NCBI GenBank assembly: GCA_016793885.1
Contig: JAEUHE010000272.1
Span: 1-38,263 of the forward strand
Direction of reading: 5' to 3'
Source of the DNA: Verrucomicrobiales bacterium
GTDB lineage: Bacteria; Verrucomicrobiota; Verrucomicrobiia; Limisphaerales; UBA11320
DNA length: 38,263 bases
Position 1 is the stretch's first letter, and every line of letters begins with the position of its first letter. Both the position numbers and the translations under genes were made by a program. Below the pieces are notes generated by a model. That model made no database searches and was not told the DNA's origin. It saw nothing but the letters and a program-made list of their open reading frames with translations. Of the stretch, positions 9,331 through 17,982 are shown piece after piece.

Positions 9331-10122
9331 TTGAAGCTGCTATTCATCGGTGACATCGTCGGGGAGCCTGGACGCAAAGCCGTGCTCCACATTGTGCCGC
9401 GTTTGCGTGCCTCCATGGGCGTTCAGTTCGTCGTCGCCAATGGCGAAAACTCTGCGGGAGGGTCTGGCATTACTCCGCGGATCGCGGAGGAGCTTTACGC
9501 CTCGGGTGTCCACGTCATCACCACCGGCGACCATCTTTGGGATCAAAAGGAAGTCACCGAGTTGCTGGAGACTGAAGCGCGCTTCCTGCGCCCCGCCAAC
9601 TATCCACCGGGCGTGCTCGGTTTTGGAAGCGGTGTTTTTGAAGTCGATGGCCTGCCGCCAGTCGGGGTGATCAACTTGCAGGGAAGGACCTTCATGGCCG
9701 CGCTTGAGAACCCGTTTCGCATTGCCGAGGCCGAGGTCAGCCGGCTCAAACAGCACACCAAAATCATCCTGGTCGATTTTCATGCCGAGGCCACTTCGGA
9801 GAAGATCGCCATGGGCCGGATGTTGGACGGCAAAGTGAGCGCGGTCATCGGGACGCACACCCACGTGCAAACGGCCGACGAGCAGGTCTTCCCCGGTGGA
9901 ACCGCGTTTCTTTGCGATGCCGGGTTCACCGGCCCCTACGCTTCGATTCTGGGGCGGGACATCGAGCCGATCATCAAGCGTTTCCAGCATCAAACCCCGC
10001 AGCGGTTTACGGTGGCCAAAGGCGATGTCCGTTTGCACGGGGCGGTGGTCGACGTGGATGAGGAAACGGGAAAGGCTCGATCCATCGTCCGGGTTTCCGA
10101 ACCCCTGGGTGAGCATCTCTGA
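9331..10122 (+). CDS. YmdB-like metallophosphoesterase (TIGR00282 family)
   Basis: A 263-residue calcineurin-like phosphoesterase of the TIGR00282/YmdB family; studied members hydrolyse 2',3'-cyclic nucleotides or related phosphodiesters. Metal-ligand motifs are GDIVGEPG (7-14, D8), NGENSAGG (37-44), TGDHLWD (65-71), DFHAEATSEK and GTHTHVQTAD. The start is TTG at 9331: no ATG or GTG gives the required KLLFIGD N terminus. No Shine-Dalgarno sequence is visible. xseA begins 12 bp downstream. The 62 bp before it contain a short perfect palindrome (AACCTG-t-CAGGTT, 9270-9282) just after manC. In Firmicutes ymdB lies near rny; no such gene is seen here. Confidence 0.9.
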   Translation: MKLLFIGDIVGEPGRKAVLHIVPRLRASMGVQFVVANGENSAGGSGITPRIAEELYASGVHVITTGDHLWDQKEVTELLETEARFLRPANYPPGVLGFGSGVFEVDGLPPVGVINLQGRTFMAALENPFRIAEAEVSRLKQHTKIILVDFHAEATSEKIAMGRMLDGKVSAVIGTHTHVQTADEQVFPGGTAFLCDAGFTGPYASILGRDIEPIIKRFQHQTPQRFTVAKGDVRLHGAVVDVDEETGKARSIVRVSEPLGEHL

Positions 10123-10134
10123 GCGAACGCCGCC

Positions 10135-11535
10135 ATGTTGCGAAAAAAGCCAGCGCAGGGTGAGTTCGGGGAATTGTTCTCGGCGGCGGACCTGCGCCAG
10201 GTATGGACGGTGTCTCAGCTCACCACGACGGTCAAGCGGCTGTTGGAGTCCCAGGTGGGCAGAGTGTGGGTCACGGGTGAGGTCACGAATCTGCGCGCCC
10301 AGAGCTCGGGGCATCTCTACTTTACATTGAAGGACATGGGAGCCCAGGTCAGCTGTGTGCTGTTTCGCGGTGAGGCGAGCGCGGCTCGACAGCATGTTCA
10401 GGACGGACAAAAGCTGATTCTGGGTGGCGAGCTCACGGTGTACGAACCGCGGGGGCAGTATCAGCTGCGGGTGATGACGGTGGAACTGCAGGGTGTGGGC
10501 GCTCTTCAGTTGGCGTTTGAGCAGCTCAAGAAAAAACTCCTGGCGGAGGGTTTGTTCGCGTCGGAACGCAAACGTCCCGTGCCCAAGTATCCGCGGTGCA
10601 TCGGCATTGCCACGTCGCCCACCGGCGCGGCGATCAAGGATGTCCTGCACGTGATCCAGCGACGGCAGCCCAGCCTCGAGATCGTGCTCGCCCCTTGTCG
10701 AGTTCAGGGGCAGGGGGCGGCAGCGGAGATCGCGTCGGCGATCGACCAGCTGAACCGGCTTCATGACTCGGGAGAGCGTCACCTGGACTTGATCCTGGTG
10801 ACCCGGGGTGGTGGGAGCCTGGAGGATCTATGGGCGTTCAATGAGGAGATTCTGGCCCGTGCCATCCACGCTTCGGCGCTCCCCGTGGTATCGGCGGTGG
10901 GCCACGAGATTGATGTGACCATCAGCGACTGGGTGGCAGATCTGCGAGCGGCGACTCCGACGGCTGCCGCCGAATTGATCACCGAAGGAGCTTTCTCCAG
11001 CCGCCAGTTTCTGGCTGCGATTTTTGACCGCATGGCTCGTCTCATGCGCCGTCGGGCAGCGCTGGAACAGGAGCGATTCCTGGTCCTCTGCCAGCGCCTG
11101 AGCCGGGTGGCGCCGCGCCGGTGGGTGGAGGAGCAGTCTCAATACCTGGACGACCTGCGGGAGTCGCTGCATCGCGCGGGCCGAACACAGTTGCGCTCCC
11201 GCGAACAGCTTTGGCAGACGGTGGCCGGACGGCTGAGCCGGCTGCGACCTTCCCGACAGCTGACGGAGCGCAAATTGCAGTTAGCCGACTTGCGGCGTCG
11301 AGTTCAGCTCGCGGCGCGAGCGCGCTATTCGGAGGACAAACTCCGCTTTGAATCCTTGCTAGACCAGATCCGGATGTTGTCGCCGCTGAAGGTGCTGGAG
11401 CGCGGCTACTCGATCACTTTGAACGCGGCCACGGGGGAGGTGCTACGCTCGGCGCATGCGGTGAGGGCGGGGGATTCCGTGGTGACCAAACTCCACGAAG
11501 GCGAGATCCGATCCACGGTCGACCCAGCGGGCTGA
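10135..11535 (+). CDS. xseA: Exodeoxyribonuclease VII large subunit
   Basis: Large subunit of the nuclease that degrades single-stranded DNA from both ends. Of 466 residues, about 25-120 are the N-terminal OB-fold DNA-binding domain (VWVTGEVTNLRAQSSGHLYF). The catalytic domain carries ATSPTGAAIKD, TRGGGSLEDLW (223-233) and VSAVGHEID. A long Arg/Glu-rich helical region follows, then the C-terminal LKVLERGYSI segment. The small-subunit gene xseB, often adjacent, is absent: the next gene lies on the other strand only 8 bp away. Translation may be coupled to the preceding phosphoesterase gene, 12 bp upstream. Confidence 0.95.
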   Translation: MLRKKPAQGEFGELFSAADLRQVWTVSQLTTTVKRLLESQVGRVWVTGEVTNLRAQSSGHLYFTLKDMGAQVSCVLFRGEASAARQHVQDGQKLILGGELTVYEPRGQYQLRVMTVELQGVGALQLAFEQLKKKLLAEGLFASERKRPVPKYPRCIGIATSPTGAAIKDVLHVIQRRQPSLEIVLAPCRVQGQGAAAEIASAIDQLNRLHDSGERHLDLILVTRGGGSLEDLWAFNEEILARAIHASALPVVSAVGHEIDVTISDWVADLRAATPTAAAELITEGAFSSRQFLAAIFDRMARLMRRRAALEQERFLVLCQRLSRVAPRRWVEEQSQYLDDLRESLHRAGRTQLRSREQLWQTVAGRLSRLRPSRQLTERKLQLADLRRRVQLAARARYSEDKLRFESLLDQIRMLSPLKVLERGYSITLNAATGEVLRSAHAVRAGDSVVTKLHEGEIRSTVDPAG

Positions 11536-11543
11536 TCGCCCGT

Positions 11544-14500
11544 TCATTCCTCGAGAGTTTGAACCTCGTGGTCTGCTTCCGTCGACTCAGGGCGGGCCAC
11601 TTTCGGCAGGGTGAAGAAGAAGCAGGCGCCTGCCTCCGGCTGCGCCTCGGCCCAGGTGCGCCCGCCATGGCGGAGGATGATTCGTCTGACGTTAGCCAGA
11701 CCGATTCCGGTGCCTTCAAACTGCGAGGTGGTATGGAGCCGCTGGAACACGCCGAAGAGCTTGCCGCTGTAGTTCATGTCGAATCCGACCCCGTTGTCTT
11801 TCACGAACAAGGTGTGGTCGGCAGCCGTCTCGGAGTTGGAAAGGAGGCCGATTTCGATGACGGCGGTTTTGCGCGGCCGGCTGTACTTGAGGGCGTTGTC
11901 GATCAAGTTGTAGAGGACCTGCCGGATCAGCGACGGATCACCATCCACCACCGGGAGGGTTTGGATTCGCCACTCCACCGAGCGCTCCGCCAGTTCAGGG
12001 GTGAGTTCGCGGATGACCTCCTGGACCACATCATTCAAGGCGAACCGGCGGACGGAAAGTTGAGCCCGGCCAATGCGCGAGAACGCCAGCAAGTCGTCGA
12101 TGAGCTGTCCCATCCTCTTGGCGGCTTTTTCAATGGTTTGGAGATAGCGACGCCCCTCCTTGTCCAACTGTTGGGAGTGGCCTTCCATGAGGATGCTCAC
12201 ATAGCCCGCGATGTGTCGCAACGGCGCGCGGAGGTCATGGGAAACGGAATAGGAAAACGCCTCCAGCTCTTGGTTGGTAGTTTGGAGTTGGCGGTTGGCC
12301 GCCTCCGTTTGCCGGGCCGCATTCGCCGCTTCCAGATGGGCTGACTTCAGGTCTTCCAGAAGCACGATCATGTTCGCGTTCAGATCTTCGACCTCCGCCA
12401 CCCGTTGTTGAAGCTCCTCGGTTCGGTCTTGCACGCGGCTTTCCAGCGCTTCGTTCAGCCGCCTCATTGCTTCGGTCGCCCGTACCTGTTCGCTCACATC
12501 GAGCACGATGCAAAAGAGGAGCGAGCGACCGCCGACGTTCAGGGAGCCCGCGTAGATTTCCACTTCGCGGCGTGAGCCGTTAAAAAGGCATTGGGACAGG
12601 TGAAAGAGATCGTTGTCGCCATTCTGAGCCTGGCGCAACAGATCGAGCATCCGGTTTTCAGACAGCGGCGTGAGGTCTTGGATTCGTTTCGACTTAAGCT
12701 CCTCCAGAGAGTAGCCGTAGAAATCTGCCGCTGCAGGATTGGCGTCGACGATTTGGCCGCTCTCCGGCTCAAGCAGCAACTTGACCGCCCGGTTTTTCTC
12801 AAACATGGCGCGATAGATCTCCTCGCGCTCGCGCAGCGCACTTTCGGCCTCCTTGCGGTGGGTGACATCTTGGATGACCCCGATGACGCGGGTAACGCGG
12901 CCATAGGCGTCGCGGAATCCGTGGCCCTGCATGAACCGCCACTCCTGGGTTCCGTTCGCGGTGCTGACTCGGTACTCCAGCTGGAACGTTTTTCCAACCA
13001 GTCCGACCTGTTCGATGGTTTTCTCAACCAGTTCACGATCCAAGGGATGGATCTGTGCAAAGAGTGTTTCGAGGGTTCCGCTGCCCTTCGCGCGCGGAAA
13101 CCGCTTCGCTGGCTGAGCGTCGCGCCAATAGAATTCCCGCTTCTGGGGAAGATACTCCCACGTGCCCATGTCGGCGGCTTCGATAGCGAAGCGTAGATGT
13201 TCTTCGCTCTGGCGAATTCGCTCCGTCTGACGTCCGAGCTGTCTGCGTAGAGTGACTACCCACGTGGCGGTCATGAGGGTGACCAGTCCCATGAACCCGA
13301 GCACCCCGGCGGTATTCCGGTGTGTCCACCAGGGTGCGACCTCCAACACTTGAAAGTCCTCTGGTCCCCGCAGCAGGATTTGAAAGGACTGGCCCTGGCT
13401 GGATTCGGGGGTGAGGCTGGAACAGATTCCGATGAGCTCCACCATGTTCTTCTTTTTAAACGGCAGCGATTCGGGTGGGCCGGGGTTGGGGATGATGCCT
13501 CCAAACACAAACTGATCGGCTTGCAGCCAGACGATCGCCTCGTTGTCCTGGTACGCTGATCCGGCAATCCGGCCCGTCACGCGAACGAGTTCGCCGCTTC
13601 GCGATCTCCGTGCAGCTTGTGAGGCGCTGATCTTCGAAGGCTCGATTGGTTGGTGTTCGCCGGTGTTTTGGAAAAGGGCATCGGCCAGTTCCAAGGTCTG
13701 GTCAGTAAACTGGGGGTAGGCTACCACTTGGAGGACATCGCCCACAGCAAACGGCGTTTCTCCGGTGTGGGCGATACGAATGCTACCGGGCTTGTCGTGG
13801 AGATAGACCGCCTTCCCGGGGAAGATGGCGGTTACGGTCCCGAGAAAATGCTGCCGGTTGAACGGCTCCATGGTGGTATCGGCGTTGACCAACAAATTGG
13901 TGATCGCGCGGATCGGCAGGTTGAAGGGCGCGTCTCCGGGCGGGGCCACCAGGGTGATCTGGTTTCCATCGGCAATCAGCAGGCGCAGCCGTTCGGGCGT
14001 GCGTGGGGCTTCCGAGTAAACCTGAGCCACTCCGGTGAGGCTTAACTTGATGTCGACGTTTATCTCGCGCTGCCAGGCCGCCGGACGGTCCACGATCGCG
14101 ATCAACTCCCCGCCACGGATGGCGACCCGGAGCTTGAGTTGATTGGTCGCGACGGTCACCTGCCGGACGACCCCGATGGTTTCGGTCCATTGCGAGTCCA
14201 TGGTTCCTGAAATCGCCCGGTAGTGCGGCGTCGAAGTAGAGCGGGGCAGCACATCGGTGCCGAGCAGGCTCACGCGTCGAGTGTTGACCACTCGCCGGAT
14301 ACCGGAGGTGATGAGCTGTCCCTCAATCTGAAGCTTGCCCCCGGGCTGGATTCCCGGATCGCGTGGGCTCGGGTAGAGCTGGATCCCTCCCGTTGCATCC
14401 TGAAGGAAGGTCAAATTTTGCGAGGGGTCATGATAGGTGATCACTCCCACCAATCGCACCTCCTGAGGTTTCGAGAACGGATGAAGAGGCAGCAGCCGAA

Positions 14501-14657
14501 TCTGACGAACTTCTGTGAGCGGGACTATTTTATCCTCGGCCACCGACGGAGCGGCAGGTGTCGGAGCGCTGCGTAGCTGGGGTGAACATGCCAAGAGTAC
14601 AACGAGCAGGGCCGCCCCGGTGCCGATCAACCCCCGCCATGAAGACGTGGGGCTCAT
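11544..14657 (-). CDS. PAS-domain sensor histidine kinase with extracytoplasmic OB-like repeats
   Basis: Membrane sensor kinase of 1037 residues. It has a signal sequence (about 8-30, with a weak LLAC lipobox-like end at C24), then an extracytoplasmic part to about 445 that seems to hold four OB-like repeats (about 65-135, 155-240, 268-332, 355-440). A transmembrane helix lies at about 448-470, PAS at 485-605 and 612-725, and a coiled coil at 727-800. HisKA has SHDLRAP (phospho-acceptor H807), and the HATPase domain has NALKYS, DNGVGFD and GTGIGLA. HAMP and receiver domains are absent, and no response regulator gene is nearby, so the partner is unknown. The 3' end is 8 bp from that of xseA. 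The OB call rests on the repeated pattern of beta strands and glycines, not on a profile search. Confidence 0.9.
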   Translation of the reverse strand: MSPTSSWRGLIGTGAALLVVLLACSPQLRSAPTPAAPSVAEDKIVPLTEVRQIRLLPLHPFSKPQEVRLVGVITYHDPSQNLTFLQDATGGIQLYPSPRDPGIQPGGKLQIEGQLITSGIRRVVNTRRVSLLGTDVLPRSTSTPHYRAISGTMDSQWTETIGVVRQVTVATNQLKLRVAIRGGELIAIVDRPAAWQREINVDIKLSLTGVAQVYSEAPRTPERLRLLIADGNQITLVAPPGDAPFNLPIRAITNLLVNADTTMEPFNRQHFLGTVTAIFPGKAVYLHDKPGSIRIAHTGETPFAVGDVLQVVAYPQFTDQTLELADALFQNTGEHQPIEPSKISASQAARRSRSGELVRVTGRIAGSAYQDNEAIVWLQADQFVFGGIIPNPGPPESLPFKKKNMVELIGICSSLTPESSQGQSFQILLRGPEDFQVLEVAPWWTHRNTAGVLGFMGLVTLMTATWVVTLRRQLGRQTERIRQSEEHLRFAIEAADMGTWEYLPQKREFYWRDAQPAKRFPRAKGSGTLETLFAQIHPLDRELVEKTIEQVGLVGKTFQLEYRVSTANGTQEWRFMQGHGFRDAYGRVTRVIGVIQDVTHRKEAESALREREEIYRAMFEKNRAVKLLLEPESGQIVDANPAAADFYGYSLEELKSKRIQDLTPLSENRMLDLLRQAQNGDNDLFHLSQCLFNGSRREVEIYAGSLNVGGRSLLFCIVLDVSEQVRATEAMRRLNEALESRVQDRTEELQQRVAEVEDLNANMIVLLEDLKSAHLEAANAARQTEAANRQLQTTNQELEAFSYSVSHDLRAPLRHIAGYVSILMEGHSQQLDKEGRRYLQTIEKAAKRMGQLIDDLLAFSRIGRAQLSVRRFALNDVVQEVIRELTPELAERSVEWRIQTLPVVDGDPSLIRQVLYNLIDNALKYSRPRKTAVIEIGLLSNSETAADHTLFVKDNGVGFDMNYSGKLFGVFQRLHTTSQFEGTGIGLANVRRIILRHGGRTWAEAQPEAGACFFFTLPKVARPESTEADHEVQTLEE

Positions 14658-14987
14658 CTCGCGTCCGTTCGGTGCGGAAGTAAAAGTCGGCGCTCTGACG
14701 GGAGTAAGCCGGGTTGTTTCTCAGTACAGTCCATGATCCGAGCAACTGGGCATAGAGTGGCCTAGGGCTTCCCCAGTTTGCAAAGCCGAAATCGCATCGC
14801 TTTCGGGCTTGTTGACCGGTCTTGCCGCTCGGATGATGGGTCGATGCAGACAGTCTTTTGTTCCTCCCAGGAATCCCCCACCAGGCCGGCGTGCACTGTC
14901 CTGGCGTCTTCGGCATCGGTTCAGTTGACCGGAGGATCCGTGTGCCCCGTCTTTAGTTGAACCCTCGATCCCTCCTCCTTTTCCAAC
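14658..14987. other. Intergenic region between divergent kinase and exporter genes
   Basis: No credible gene was seen in these 330 bp; the short open frames continue those of neighbours or lack family features. An inverted repeat, AACTGGG (14744-14750) and CCCAGTT (14772-14778), extends to GCAA-CTGGG/GCAAACTGGGG with one bulge and could be a shared operator. A TTGACC at 14925 has no good -10 at normal spacing. Confidence 0.4.
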
Positions 14988-16232
14988 GTGAGTGCCGCGG
15001 ACCGAACGGATGGGCCCTATGCGATTCTTCGCAATCGCAACTATTTGCTGTACCTGATCGGCCGCTTTATCGCTTCGGTCGGCAACCAAATGCTGACGGT
15101 GGCCGTGGGGTGGGAACTTTACGAGCGGACCGGATCCGCCTTGGCCCTTGGGTTCGTGGGGCTGGCTCAGATCCTCCCGATGTTCTTGTTCACCCTGCCG
15201 GCCGGGCATTGGGCGGACCATCATCCTCGAAAGCGCATCATGGTATGGATGACTGGGGTGCATATGGTCAGCAGTTTGGGACTGTCCTTTGTGTCGGCCT
15301 TCGATGCTCCGGTCTTTTGGATGTACGTATTCCTTTTCGTGGCCGGGACGGCTCGAACCTTTTTCTGGCCGGCCAGCGCCTCCTTCCTGCCGCAATTGGT
15401 GGGGCCGGTGGATTTTCCCCGGGCCGTTGCCTGGAGCACCGGGAGCTTTCATTTGTCGAGCGTGGCTGGCCCTGCCATCGCGGGAGCGTGGCTCGCCTGG
15501 AGCCATCGAGCGGCGGATATCTACACCTTTAACGTGGGCGCAACCCTGGTGTGTCTGGTGCTGGTGAATCTGGTCCACTGTCGCGAAACTCCCACTCCGC
15601 GGCAGCCGATGACCTTGAAAAGCCTGGTGACGGGATTTCAGTTTGTCTGGGGCAGTCGAATCATTCTGGGCACGATCACCTTGGATTTATTTGCCGTGCT
15701 GTTGGGTGGCGCGACGGCTTTGTTGCCGATTTATGCCAAGGACATCCTGCGAGCCGGACCCTCGGGATTGGGGTATCTTCAGGCGGCACTGCCGTTGGGG
15801 TCCCTCGTTTCCTCACTTGTCATGGCTCATCGAGCGCCCATGGAGCGGGCGGGGCGCGCGCTGCTCTGGTCGGTCGCGATCTACGGCGCGGCGACCATCG
15901 TGTTCGGGTTCTCGAAGACGCTTTGGTTGGCCTGGCTGGCGCTCTTCGTGTGCGGTCTGGCCGACAATGTCAGCGTGATCATCAGGCACACGCTGGTGCA
16001 GATGCTGACGCCAGACGAAAAGCGTGGGCGGGTGAGTGCGGTGAACAGCCTGTTCATTGGGACTTCCAACGAGTTAGGTGGATTTGAATCTGGCTTCGTC
16101 GCTCATCATTTCGGACCGGTGTTCGCTGCGGTGTCGGGAGGAGCAGGGACCATCTTGGTGGTGATCGCCATTGCTTGGATCTGGCCGGAGATCCGTCGCT
16201 ATGGACGACTCAGCCCGCCTCGTCAGGACTAA
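14988..16232 (+). CDS. MFS transporter (MFS_3/EntS-like)
   Basis: A 414-residue inner-membrane transporter with about 12 hydrophobic segments, resembling the MFS_3 group that includes enterobactin exporter EntS and multidrug exporters. The N-terminal region has RNRNYLLYLIGRFIASVGNQ and the motif-A-like loop AGHWADHHPRKR between helices 2 and 3. The central loop (RETPTPRQPMTLKSLVTG) separates the two six-helix halves. The start is GTG at 14988, the first start that keeps a short hydrophilic N terminus. It diverges from the sensor kinase. The substrate cannot be predicted from the sequence. Confidence 0.87.
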   Translation: MSAADRTDGPYAILRNRNYLLYLIGRFIASVGNQMLTVAVGWELYERTGSALALGFVGLAQILPMFLFTLPAGHWADHHPRKRIMVWMTGVHMVSSLGLSFVSAFDAPVFWMYVFLFVAGTARTFFWPASASFLPQLVGPVDFPRAVAWSTGSFHLSSVAGPAIAGAWLAWSHRAADIYTFNVGATLVCLVLVNLVHCRETPTPRQPMTLKSLVTGFQFVWGSRIILGTITLDLFAVLLGGATALLPIYAKDILRAGPSGLGYLQAALPLGSLVSSLVMAHRAPMERAGRALLWSVAIYGAATIVFGFSKTLWLAWLALFVCGLADNVSVIIRHTLVQMLTPDEKRGRVSAVNSLFIGTSNELGGFESGFVAHHFGPVFAAVSGGAGTILVVIAIAWIWPEIRRYGRLSPPRQD

Positions 16233-16247
16233 CCCCGGCTCGCCCCA

Positions 16248-16335
16248 GCTGGTAGGGCGAGATTCCACTCGAGCCCTGACGAGCCCGAGGCTGTGGAATG
16301 GACCGGACGCGCCCCCGTCGAGGGCCCTACATCCA
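16248..16335. repeat. Nested inverted repeat downstream of the exporter gene
   Basis: Two nested perfect inverted repeats: GTAGGGC (16252-16258) with GCCCTAC (16324-16330), and inside them ATTCCAC (16262-16268) with GTGGAAT (16293-16299). CTGG and CCAG flank the outer arms with a bulge. It could fold as a long hairpin and act as a terminator, or be a copy of a dispersed palindromic repeat. No T-run follows. No second copy was noticed in this window. Confidence 0.5.
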
Positions 16336-16411
16336 GGTCGAACGTAGGCTCGCCCGCCCTCGCTCAACAAATTGCTTCCCCTGATTGGCCTTGTCTTGGT
16401 CCACTACCGCC

Positions 16412-16855
16412 ATGGCTTATGAATTCAGCACACGCCGTCGGGTGGAATTTAGCGAAACCGACATGGCGGGAATTATGCACTTCTCGAACTTCTTTCGTTT
16501 CATGGAGTCCGCGGAGGCGGCGTTCTATCGCTCGCTGGGTTTTTCCGTCGTGATGAAAGAGTCGGGCCACGGTTGGCCTCGCGTGCATGCGGAGTGCGAC
16601 TATGAGCGGCCGCTTTTTTTTGAGGAGGAAGTGGAGATCCGCATGGTGGTTGAAGAACGTCGGACGCGCTCGGTAAGCTATCGGTTCAAGATTTTGAAGA
16701 CCGAAGGCGGTCAAACGTTGGTGGCCGCGCGGGGGAACGTGGTCGTGGTATGTGTCACCAAGCTGCCGGATGGCAGGCTGACTTCCTGTCCCATCCCCGA
16801 ATATTTCAGCCGTCTCGTGGAGCAAGCTCCCCCCGAGGTGCTGGCAGCGTGGTAA
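16412..16855 (+). CDS. Acyl-CoA thioesterase, 4HBT hotdog fold
   Basis: A single hotdog domain of 147 residues, similar to the YbgC/4-hydroxybenzoyl-CoA thioesterase group, hydrolysing an acyl- or aryl-CoA in the cytoplasm. The active-site segment is FSETDMAGIMHF (13-24), with D17 as the catalytic Asp and H23 nearby, followed by the helix FMESAEAAFYRSLG. The ATG at 16412 starts with AYEFSTRRRVEF, as expected; an in-frame TTG at 16385 would add nine residues without family support. The gene stands alone. The fatty acid oxidation genes are 16 kb away, so a link is only possible. Confidence 0.85.
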   Translation: MAYEFSTRRRVEFSETDMAGIMHFSNFFRFMESAEAAFYRSLGFSVVMKESGHGWPRVHAECDYERPLFFEEEVEIRMVVEERRTRSVSYRFKILKTEGGQTLVAARGNVVVVCVTKLPDGRLTSCPIPEYFSRLVEQAPPEVLAAW

Positions 16856-17135
16856 AGGTTCAGGACGCTTTATGCTCATCCAGCCAGTCGGATGGACGCA
16901 AACTGCGGTTGGTGGGGAATCGAAGTGGCCGCCAATACCGAGGTTGGCGTAACACGGAAAGACCTGTCAGGATCAAATTTAGGTGTGAGGCTCTGGCTGA
17001 GGCAGTCTACGGGATTCTTGCGAGGAACCCCTGCTGCGTAACGGTTCATTGTATTCAACAGAATAGTGGCATCCATATTGGCACAGGTGTCGCCGTGAAG
17101 TGGTAAGCTATTGATACGCTGGTGAACGACTGATC

Positions 17136-17639
17136 ATGTCAACCTCTGTCTCCAGACTCAGCTCGCTCACCCTTTTGGCGGTGATCATCGCTCTCTGTTT
17201 TGGCATGTTCGTGGCCTATTCCGAGTCCAGGAAACGTGCGGATGCCGAGCGTTTTCTCCACTTTATGGCGTATGCTTTCCATGCTGAGGGGATGAACGAT
17301 CACATCCCTTTCCGGGTACCATTAGGGCATACGCTTGCTCTTGCAGACCTCAGGGACTGGAGGTATCCAGGCACTTTATACAACCGTGAGTTTACAAATG
17401 TGGTGGGTGCAGACGGCAATCTGCGTAGCGTTACTCGTTTCGGCAATCTAGAACTTCGGATCGAAACCGAATTGGTGGGGGAGGTGACGAATGTGGTGGT
17501 GGTGTTCCGTTTCCCCTCGTGTGGGGTGGAGAAGAAAACGCCTCCGTACGGTTTTACTCACTTTCAGGAATTGTTCCTCGCGAAGACCGGAACGAATTTT
17601 GTCATGCCGACTGTTGTTGTTCCTTTTCCAAGGCCTTAG
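17136..17639 (+). CDS. Hypothetical membrane-anchored protein
   Basis: I do not recognise this 167-residue protein. Residues about 9-27 (SLTLLAVIIALCFGMFVAY) form one hydrophobic helix preceded by a short polar N terminus, so it is probably anchored with the rest outside the cytoplasm. The rest is mixed alpha/beta-like, without cysteine motifs apart from one Cys (SCGVE), and ends in a Pro/Phe-rich tail. Codon use looks less GC-biased than in the housekeeping genes to the left. The 280 bp before it (16856-17135) hold no gene; a small inverted repeat CGCCAA/TTGGCG lies at 16930-16949. The following gene also encodes an exported protein, but more than 300 bp separate them. Confidence 0.6.
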   Translation: MSTSVSRLSSLTLLAVIIALCFGMFVAYSESRKRADAERFLHFMAYAFHAEGMNDHIPFRVPLGHTLALADLRDWRYPGTLYNREFTNVVGADGNLRSVTRFGNLELRIETELVGEVTNVVVVFRFPSCGVEKKTPPYGFTHFQELFLAKTGTNFVMPTVVVPFPRP

Positions 17640-17982
17640 GTGAGGGGGCGTCAAACGGAGCACCTCTCCCCGTGCGGCGATTGCTCCGAGTAAAGTCTTA
17701 GGGTCAAGTCTCTCAGTTCCGATAACGGCTCCATGGAGGTGGACTTGCAGTGCAGGAAGAACCCGTAGTAGAGGAGCGTTGCGTGAAGGAAAAGCGGTGG
17801 CTTGCCACCCGCGCTCCATAGCATCCACTCCCGCCGCATTAGCCGCAAAGAACGAAAAGAGACGAAAGAAGCGGACGGATGCAGGGGGTGTGGAAGTGTT
17901 CTATCCTCATATCGCGATCGACGGATAGTTGTTGCCCAGGTTTCCCTTGCACCGACCTGGGTCGTGTTCTAATTTGACAACC
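17640..17982. other. Intergenic region with one copy of a dispersed repeat
   Basis: No credible gene was found. The region holds a 44 bp repeat copy at 17835-17878. A weak promoter-like pair lies close to the next start codon: TTGCAC (17947-17952) and TAATTT (17970-17975) with 17 bp spacing, 8 bp before the ATG at 17983. Confidence 0.45.
17835..17878 (+). repeat. 44 bp dispersed repeat, copy 1
   Basis: This stretch (CGCATTAGCCGCAAAG...GCGGACGG) matches 19699-19742 at 42 of 44 positions in the same orientation. Inside, GCAAAG/ACGAAA words recur about every 9 nt. The upstream flank (CCACCCGC...CTCCCGC) is also similar between the copies but more diverged. The two copies bracket the secreted protein gene. 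Confidence 0.85.
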
